A DNA stretch of 64,000 nucleotides from Microbacterium sp. BR1. Its GTDB lineage: Bacteria > Actinomycetota > Actinomycetes > Actinomycetales > Microbacteriaceae. Below, piece by piece: positions 58,910-64,000 of this stretch. The notes under the pieces were generated by a model. It had not been told where the DNA came from, did no database searches, and saw only the letters and a list, made by a program, of their open reading frames with translations. The DNA is taken from assembly GCF_002812725.1 (NCBI RefSeq), contig NZ_NMUN01000008.1, forward strand, positions 62,001 through 126,000. Reading direction: 5' to 3'. Numbering within the stretch: the first letter of the stretch is position 1; each line of letters begins with the position of its first letter. Position numbers and translations under genes: made by a program.

Positions 58910-59119
58910 ATTCCCACCAGGCGGAAGCACGGCGGCGGTCTGCCTGACACCGCGCGCCAACATCGCCCCACCCCTCCGTCTCTCCAACCGCGTATCGCGC
59001 GGCAGACGCGGCGCAGTGTGCTCAGCCGCGAGCCGCGCGAAGCGAGTTCGGCGGATGGACACCCATAGGCGTGAGGCGCACCCTTCAGATGCAAGGACAG
59101 TGACCCGGCGCCCGAGGCC

Positions 59120-59371
59120 TCAAGACGGTTTGCGGCTGGACACCATTGCCCCGACGATCACCAGCAGCGCGGCAGCAGGATAGCCTGCGGCGAGGTCGAC
59201 CCAACCTTCCGGTTGAGCTGGCCCGAAAGCTTCCAAATGCGCAAGCCAGTGGATGATGCCAACCACTGCTCCACCGATCATGATCACTTGACCTGCGCGG
59301 AGATATATCCGGCGGCGGCGGAAACGCTTCTGGAATTCTTCTTGGGTGGGCTCTCTACGCGGCGTGTCCAT
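59120..59371 (-). CDS. Small membrane protein, 83 residues, function unknown
   Basis: Starts MDTPRREPTQEEFQKRFRRR, a basic cytosolic tail, and then has two membrane helices, IYLRAGQVIMIGGAVVGIIH and a later LAAGYPAAALLVIVGAMV. I know no function for it, but similar short two-helix proteins occur in copper-resistance islands beside Lnt and Lgt genes. The ATG at 59371 has GAGGCCAT upstream. It stands alone between csoR and lnt, on the strand of the lipoprotein genes. Confidence 0.65.
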   Translation of the reverse strand: MDTPRREPTQEEFQKRFRRRRIYLRAGQVIMIGGAVVGIIHWLAHLEAFGPAQPEGWVDLAAGYPAAALLVIVGAMVSSRKPS

Positions 59372-59623
59372 ATGGCCTCCTCGCTTGTGGGGGTTTTGCA
59401 GCACCAACATGCTGCGGCGACAAGTGCTGCACCTCGGCGATCAAATGTGCCGACACGAACAGTTGGTGCGACCGAGTCGGGCCGCGCCGCTGGCGGTTCA
59501 GGGCACACCGCACTTTTAGGCGAGCGCGGGCGCACGTGCCGGTACGGACCTCGCCATTTGGTACGTGCGTCACGTTCACGGCGCCTTCAAATCGGCGCAG
59601 GCATCGTGGTAGCGAGTCACGCA

Positions 59624-61216
59624 TCATAAGTGCCTCAGCGGAATCGTGCTCCGGCGGGATGACTTCGACGAGAGTCCAGCCACCGCACCCGCCGCGAATA
59701 GCAGAACGAGGACGCCCACGCCGAGCCGGTCGAACCATGGTGCTACCGCCATCGCTGGAGTGACCGAGTCGGATAGCGGCGCTTCGGCGACCATGGCGGA
59801 GCTTGTGAATGGTGCCATCGTGGCGATCTCTGCGCCGTCGGGCCCGATGATCGCGGATGATCCCACGGTAGACACGTTCGCCACGGATCGAGCCGTCTCC
59901 ATCGCGCGGGCGCGCGCGATGGAGAGCTGCTGCTCACCCTGAGCTGAATCTCCGAAGTCAGCATTATTGGACGGGACGATCAGAATCTCGGCTCCCGTAG
60001 CGATAGTTTCCCGGACGAGTTGGTCGGAGACGATATCGAAGCAGAGTGCCAGACCGATCGGGACGCCGTTCACCTGGACGGTGGCGGCTGTCGTGCCCGG
60101 GGTCATATCGACAGGAATCAGTGACGGAACGAACGGCAGGAGGCTTGACCAAAGTGCACGGTCTGGAAGGAATTCGGCGAAAGGGACCGGGTACCTCTTG
60201 TCATATTGTTCGACTACTCCCACGCCCGCGCGCCAGACGAGTGCGCTGTTGAAGACCTGACCGTCGTCGACCGTGAGCGTGCCGAAAAGGATAGGCGCGC
60301 TCACCCGATCGGAGATCCCGTCGAGCGAGGCTTGAACTTCGGCGATTCGCGCGACGTCAACATCAACAGAATTCTCAGGCCACACCAGAAGATCGAGATC
60401 TTCGCCATAGAGCGATTGCGTTGCACGCACATGATCGCCGAAAATTCTCCCCGGCGCGCTGGCGTTGAAGATGCCGGCGTCCGAGTTGCCCTGCGCCGCA
60501 CCAACTCGCATAGTTCCTGTTTCGTTGTAGGAAAAAGTGGGCACGGCCACGAGAGCGGCCAGAAGAACGAGTGGAGCGGATGCGTGCCCCAGTCTGCGCG
60601 AGCGTGCGACCTGCACGAGCATCGTGCTCATCACGACGACAGCGAAAGTAGTTCCGGCTACCCCGACCCACGGCAGTAGGTCGCGCAATGGGCCGTCGAC
60701 CTGGCTGTAGGCGAGTCGACCCCACGCGAAGCCACCATACGGCCAGTTCCCAGCAACGAAATCGCGTCCTACCCACGCCGCTCCCACCAGCACGGGAACC
60801 ACCACCATCCGGGTGAAGTCTCCCGGAATCCACTCCTCAATCGTCCGCCAGCCGGCGATCATGATTGCGGCGGCGCCCACCGACATGAGCACCTGCAACG
60901 CGACGAGTGCTGCCCAGGGTGCGGGACCTAGATAGGTTGTCAACCAGACAATGTGAATACCCCAGAAACATGTCGCTCCCGCCGCAGCTCCCGCCAGCGC
61001 ATGGGTCATCCGTGGTGCCGTCAGAACGCAGACCTGCAGCGCGACGCCCACGAGCGCGAAGGGCCAAGACCCGACTGGCGGAAACGCGAGCGTCGTGAGA
61101 GAACCCCCCAGTGCGCCAAGAGCCAGAGTCCGCAGGAAGGCGTATCGGGGCGCCCGTCGCCGCGCCGACTTCGTGTGGCGGGGGCGAACCGCCTCGAGCG
61201 GGACCGGGATGGTCAC
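59624..61216 (-). CDS. lnt: Apolipoprotein N-acyltransferase (Lnt)
   Basis: A 530-residue enzyme that adds the third acyl chain to lipoproteins. The N-terminal part has six to seven membrane segments. The nitrilase-type domain (about 225-490) has the catalytic triad: Glu in LLVWPENSVDVD, Lys in YDKRYPVPFAEFLP, and Cys in GLALCFDIVSDQLV. A final membrane helix closes the chain. The stop is at 59624, after a short basic tail. It is translated after the lgt gene (ATGA overlap). Being on a copper island, it is probably an extra copy besides a chromosomal one. Confidence 0.92.
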   Translation of the reverse strand: MTIPVPLEAVRPRHTKSARRRAPRYAFLRTLALGALGGSLTTLAFPPVGSWPFALVGVALQVCVLTAPRMTHALAGAAAGATCFWGIHIVWLTTYLGPAPWAALVALQVLMSVGAAAIMIAGWRTIEEWIPGDFTRMVVVPVLVGAAWVGRDFVAGNWPYGGFAWGRLAYSQVDGPLRDLLPWVGVAGTTFAVVVMSTMLVQVARSRRLGHASAPLVLLAALVAVPTFSYNETGTMRVGAAQGNSDAGIFNASAPGRIFGDHVRATQSLYGEDLDLLVWPENSVDVDVARIAEVQASLDGISDRVSAPILFGTLTVDDGQVFNSALVWRAGVGVVEQYDKRYPVPFAEFLPDRALWSSLLPFVPSLIPVDMTPGTTAATVQVNGVPIGLALCFDIVSDQLVRETIATGAEILIVPSNNADFGDSAQGEQQLSIARARAMETARSVANVSTVGSSAIIGPDGAEIATMAPFTSSAMVAEAPLSDSVTPAMAVAPWFDRLGVGVLVLLFAAGAVAGLSSKSSRRSTIPLRHL

Positions 61217-62199
61217 GGTCCCGGGGGGTTATCGCCCGCCACGCGGGGGTCGGAGTCGGACGCTACGAAGGTTGAGCGGTGGGATTGCCTCTCACTCCCG
61301 AGAGTGCGGCCACTCTCCTGGTCGCTTGAAGCGGTTTTCGGGGAGCGGCCCTGTCGGTAAACGCTTAGTTCGGGCTCCGGGTGCCGGGCCGCTTGGACAA
61401 CGACGAGAACCACGCCGGCAATCGCGAGGACGAGCGCTGTGAGCACGTTTATCTTGACGCCCCAGATTTCGAGCTCGGTGGGGTCGATACGAATGGATTC
61501 GAACCACGCCCTGCCCGTGCCGTAGATAAGCAGGTAGACGCCGAGCGCCCTGCCCCACCTCAGGTCATAACGACGCTCCAGAAGAAGGATCGTCGCGGCG
61601 CCTGCGAGATTCCACAACATCTCGTACAGAAAGAGCGGGTGAAAAATCGTGCCCGACGGCAAACCCTCCGGGAAAGCGGCGCTCTGCGGGTCGATTTGAA
61701 GCCCCCACGGAAGAGTGGTCGGAAGGCCGTAGAGCTCTTGATTGAAGTAGTTCCCCAGCCGACCTACTGCTTGCGCGATGAGCATGGCCGGTGCGAGTGC
61801 GTCGGCGAAGGACAGGAACCGGATTCCCGCGATGCGGCATCCGATCATCGCGGCAGCGCCCCCGACGAGGACGGCGCCGAAAATGGCGAGTCCCCCCTCC
61901 CAGACATAGAGCACGCGCCACAGATCAGCGCCCGGGTAAAAATAGTCGTTGGGATGGGTGATCACATGGTAAGAACGTCCACCGGCGATCCCGAAAGGGA
62001 CCGCCCACAGCGCGATGTCGACGACAACGCCGCGGGCGCCACCTCGCCGTTCGAGGCGCCGAGAAGCCAGCCACGTGGCGATCGCAATCCCCAAAATGAT
62101 GAATAGCGCATAGAAGCGAAGTTCGAAGCCGCCGAGATAGACAGAATTGATGGAGGGGCTGGGAATACCCGCCGTGAACATCAGGCCGCTGCCGTTCAA
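61213..62199 (-). CDS. lgt: Prolipoprotein diacylglyceryl transferase (Lgt)
   Basis: A 328-residue membrane enzyme that attaches diacylglycerol to the lipobox Cys. Key segments are IPSPSINSVYLGGFELRFYA, GIAGGRSYHVITHPNDYFYP, VWEGGLAIFGAVLVGGAAA, AVGRLGNYFNQELYGLPTTL (the Lgt signature with the essential Arg and Asn) and GTGRAWFESIRIDP. The C-terminal 60 residues are hydrophilic and variable. I place the start at the TTG at 62199, which follows AAAGGTGAATCC and overlaps the M23 stop as TTGA; the ATG at 62181 is an alternative. It forms a set with lnt and the M23 gene. Confidence 0.9.
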   Translation of the reverse strand: MNGSGLMFTAGIPSPSINSVYLGGFELRFYALFIILGIAIATWLASRRLERRGGARGVVVDIALWAVPFGIAGGRSYHVITHPNDYFYPGADLWRVLYVWEGGLAIFGAVLVGGAAAMIGCRIAGIRFLSFADALAPAMLIAQAVGRLGNYFNQELYGLPTTLPWGLQIDPQSAAFPEGLPSGTIFHPLFLYEMLWNLAGAATILLLERRYDLRWGRALGVYLLIYGTGRAWFESIRIDPTELEIWGVKINVLTALVLAIAGVVLVVVQAARHPEPELSVYRQGRSPKTASSDQESGRTLGSERQSHRSTFVASDSDPRVAGDNPPGP

Positions 62200-63029
62200 G
62201 GATTCACCTTTGCCGACAGCCACGCGTAGGGGTCGATGTAGGTACCGTCGGCTCGCATCATACCGAGGTGTAGGTGGGGGCCTCCGCTCAGTCCGGTATC
62301 GCCGACTTTGCCGACGAGGTCACCGACACTGACCGAATCACCGGCCCGGAGAGCCAGCGTCCCGACTGCCATGTGTGCGTACAGGCTGCTGATTTTCTCC
62401 CCGTCGACGACGTGGTCGATGATCGCGTACACGCCCCACTGGCTGCTGTCGCTGGCTGACGCTTCCCGTACGACGCCATCGGCGACCGCTTGGATCGCCG
62501 AGCCGGCGCCCGGGTTCATATCGATCCCGTTGTGATCCTGCGGGCAACCAGGGCACGGTGATTCGCGCCATCCGAACCCGCTGCTGATCGGAACTCCGGT
62601 CAGAAAGGGCCACTGTATCGCGCCGCTGTAGTTGACGAATGTGGATGCTGTCTGCGCATACACTCCCGTCGTGATCGCGCTCGCACTGACGTACGTTCCC
62701 CGATCGAGGGGTGCGCCTGTCACCTGGATGTCGAGGTCAAGCGATTGGGCCTCGCCGTCGGAGCCACTTGCCTCCACCGTGTCGCTCGACACCGATGCCG
62801 GGAATGAGGCGCCGCTGGCGGGAAGAGCGAAACTTAGCGCTAGCGCCACCGCGGACGACATCGCGGTCGCCGACACAATTTGTCGCCGGAACGACGAACG
62901 ACGTGTCACGGCGAGCGCAGGGTTGGGTGGCGCCGATGGTGGCAGTGTCAGGCGCTCCTTTCCGCTCTCCCTGATGCTTCGGCGGGTCGGCGAGGTAGCG
63001 GGCATGGACGGGTCTGAGGATGAGGGCAT
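62196..63029 (-). CDS. M23-family peptidase (LytM-type endopeptidase), secreted
   Basis: A 277-residue protein from the ATG at 63029, preceded by GGGAGGAGACG-like sequence further up. A membrane segment (SATAMSSAVALALSFALPAS, about 55-75) ends in a probable signal cleavage site. A linker follows. The C-terminal LytM domain has HNGIDMNPGAGSAIQAVADG (His-x3-Asp zinc ligands) and GGPHLHLGMMRADG (His-x-His). It should cut peptidoglycan cross-bridges or stem peptides. Its stop overlaps the lgt start, so envelope remodelling and lipoprotein processing are expressed together on the island. Confidence 0.88.
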   Translation of the reverse strand: MPSSSDPSMPATSPTRRSIRESGKERLTLPPSAPPNPALAVTRRSSFRRQIVSATAMSSAVALALSFALPASGASFPASVSSDTVEASGSDGEAQSLDLDIQVTGAPLDRGTYVSASAITTGVYAQTASTFVNYSGAIQWPFLTGVPISSGFGWRESPCPGCPQDHNGIDMNPGAGSAIQAVADGVVREASASDSSQWGVYAIIDHVVDGEKISSLYAHMAVGTLALRAGDSVSVGDLVGKVGDTGLSGGPHLHLGMMRADGTYIDPYAWLSAKVNP

Positions 63030-63149
63030 TGTGCATTCCGGGAGGAGACGATGTCGCGCGCACCGGCGCGGAAGAAAAGCGCGAGGATCCAGGTAGCGGA
63101 TCACTCGTGACGCGGTCGCGGATCATGAGGCAGACCGGTCTTGACTCAC

Positions 63150-63186
63150 GCCGCCACGCCGCCTAAAAATACGCGGCGTGGGGCGG
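63150..63186 (-). terminator. Hairpin terminator after the DUF6153-like gene
   Basis: CGCCACGCCGC and GCGGCGTGGGGCGG pair around TAAAAATAC; on the minus strand the loop contains ATTTTTA. It lies about 35-65 bp downstream of the minus-strand gene stop at 63217. Confidence 0.55.
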
Positions 63187-63216
63187 TAACGAGCACCGTG
63201 AGGAAAACGGGTGTGC

Positions 63217-63651
63217 TCAGGTCCGACTGATCGAGAGGACGTGAAGATCTGGTGCGCTGTGAAGGAGTACCCGCGCACGGAAACCCGTCCCTAAAGGGGG
63301 AACCAGACGTGTCGACAGCCAGAATCGCCGCGACGCCCGTGCGAGCCCGAGGCCTAAGGCAGCGACGAACGCGCAGACCGCGACAACCATGCACGCAAAC
63401 AGGTCACCCATGTGGGATGAGCAATTTGAATCGCAGGGTTCAGCAACGGAAGAAGAACCGTCCGATGCGGAGGACAATATCGGGTTCTCCATAATGCTCT
63501 GCGAAAGGGACACTTCCGACGAGCCTGCGACGTTGTGCTCGCCCTCGCCCCCTGCATGCATCGCCAGAAGGGCGAGCACGAAGAGCGACACGAGCGTGAC
63601 GAGCCAGAGGGTCGCGCCCTGCGTGCGTGTGCCGTCGCGAAGAATGTTCAC
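63217..63651 (-). CDS. DUF6153-like small membrane protein
   Basis: A 144-residue protein. A first membrane segment, ATLWLVTLVSLFVLALLAMH, is followed by AGGEGEHN and a Ser-rich stretch with two Cys (PCDSNCSSHMGDLFAC), then a second membrane segment, MVVAVCAFVAALGLGLARAS. Paired helices flanking a polar Cys/His/Met loop are typical of the DUF6153 proteins in actinobacterial copper islands, where the loop may bind metal outside the membrane. I use the GTG at 63651; a Met at 63720 is an alternative. No functional data are known to me. Confidence 0.65.
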   Translation of the reverse strand: MNILRDGTRTQGATLWLVTLVSLFVLALLAMHAGGEGEHNVAGSSEVSLSQSIMENPILSSASDGSSSVAEPCDSNCSSHMGDLFACMVVAVCAFVAALGLGLARASRRFWLSTRLVPPLGTGFRARVLLHSAPDLHVLSISRT

Positions 63652-63858
63652 TCGCGCCTTCCTGCCGCAGGGCTCGTTACGTGATCGTGATGACGTCAGG
63701 ACAGAGTACAAGATCTGCATCCGAGACTTTCCTGTGAACCACACCTGGTAGGTATCGCCAACTGCAGTTGCTCGGCGTGTCTGGACAAGCGCGCTGGATG
63801 ATCGGTGTAAGGGTAGCGAACGTTTCCCGCTATCGTCACCCGTCGCACGAGGAGTCCA

Positions 63859-64000
63859 ATGTCCCGCTACCTTCCGCCGGTGGCGCTTCCCGCTGTCGAC
63901 TGCGGGTGTGCACCATCCGCAGAAGAACTACGCAAACTTGAAGGACCGCGACGCGATGCGGGCGTCAGACACACATTGGGGCGGCGGGGCTTCGTGCGCA
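63859..64000 (+). CDS. Partial ORF at right edge, function unknown
   Basis: The ATG at 63859 follows GGAG with a 4-nt gap and reads MSRYLPPVALPAVDCGCAPS, then AEELRKLEGPRRDAGVRHTL and GRRGFVR up to the window end (47 residues seen). There is a Cys-x-Cys and an Arg-Arg-Gly-Phe before the edge, which might begin a Tat signal or membrane segment. I do not recognise the family. It may be the next gene of the copper/envelope island and diverges from the DUF6153-like gene. Confidence 0.45.
   Translation, partial: MSRYLPPVALPAVDCGCAPSAEELRKLEGPRRDAGVRHTLGRRGFVR

Overview
The window is high-GC DNA with dense, often overlapping genes, many GTG/TTG starts and families typical of Actinobacteria: a DUF222/HNH protein, a LexA-type box TCGAA(T/C)-N4-GTTCGA, DosR-like boxes, lipoproteins with short lipoboxes and a bifunctional PutA. 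It is most likely a Microbacterium-like member of Microbacteriaceae; this is inferred from family content, since no marker gene is present.

Region 1 (1-18.4 kb) looks like ordinary chromosome. It holds a nucleoside deaminase (cut by the window edge), a nucleosidase, an HNH protein with an SOS box, a quinone oxidoreductase, TerC behind a probable Mn2+ riboswitch (yybP-ykoY), a 30-residue small-protein unit with its own promoter and terminator, RtcB, a GT-C mannosyltransferase, two small three-helix-bundle proteins either side of a cupin, a LuxR-type two-component system, and three penicillin-interacting-type lipoproteins (two serine hydrolases and a PBP4-like enzyme) with 7-2-7 dyads between them. 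A MerR regulator here has a frameshift.

Region 2 (18.4-42.3 kb) is catabolic. A GntR/SDR/BKACE/ROK part carries a deletion that removed the 5' ends of the head-to-head BKACE and ROK genes. Next come an ornithine-cyclodeaminase homologue and a RidA protein, then eleven minus-strand genes (37.5 to 23.1 kb): HyuA-HyuB, a ribose-type ABC importer, a second divergent HyuA-like protein, a DUF917 protein, PucR, a GAF protein, a prolidase-like amidohydrolase and an M17 aminopeptidase. A LysR gene and bifunctional PutA follow. My reading is uptake of a proline- or lactam-containing amide, ring opening and hydrolysis, with proline oxidised to glutamate.

Region 3 (42.3-64 kb) is accessory DNA. Two identical 1438-bp IS256-family elements sit in inverted orientation, each with a perfect 8-bp target duplication. 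Two 93-bp direct repeats (44065 and 53757) each carry the 3' end of a tRNA (probably tRNA-Ser) plus its terminator, so they look like attachment sites of islands stacked in tandem. Between them lie a universal stress protein and a CtpF-like P-type ATPase sharing DosR-like boxes, DedA and two CNNM/CBS transporters. Right of the second repeat are a K+ channel and a copper island: DUF305, a Cys-rich four-helix-bundle copper protein, CsoR boxes, CopB, CsoR, a small membrane protein, an extra Lnt-Lgt-M23 envelope set and a DUF6153-like protein. No integrase and no complete tRNA gene lies in the window; the complete tRNA is predicted beyond the right edge.
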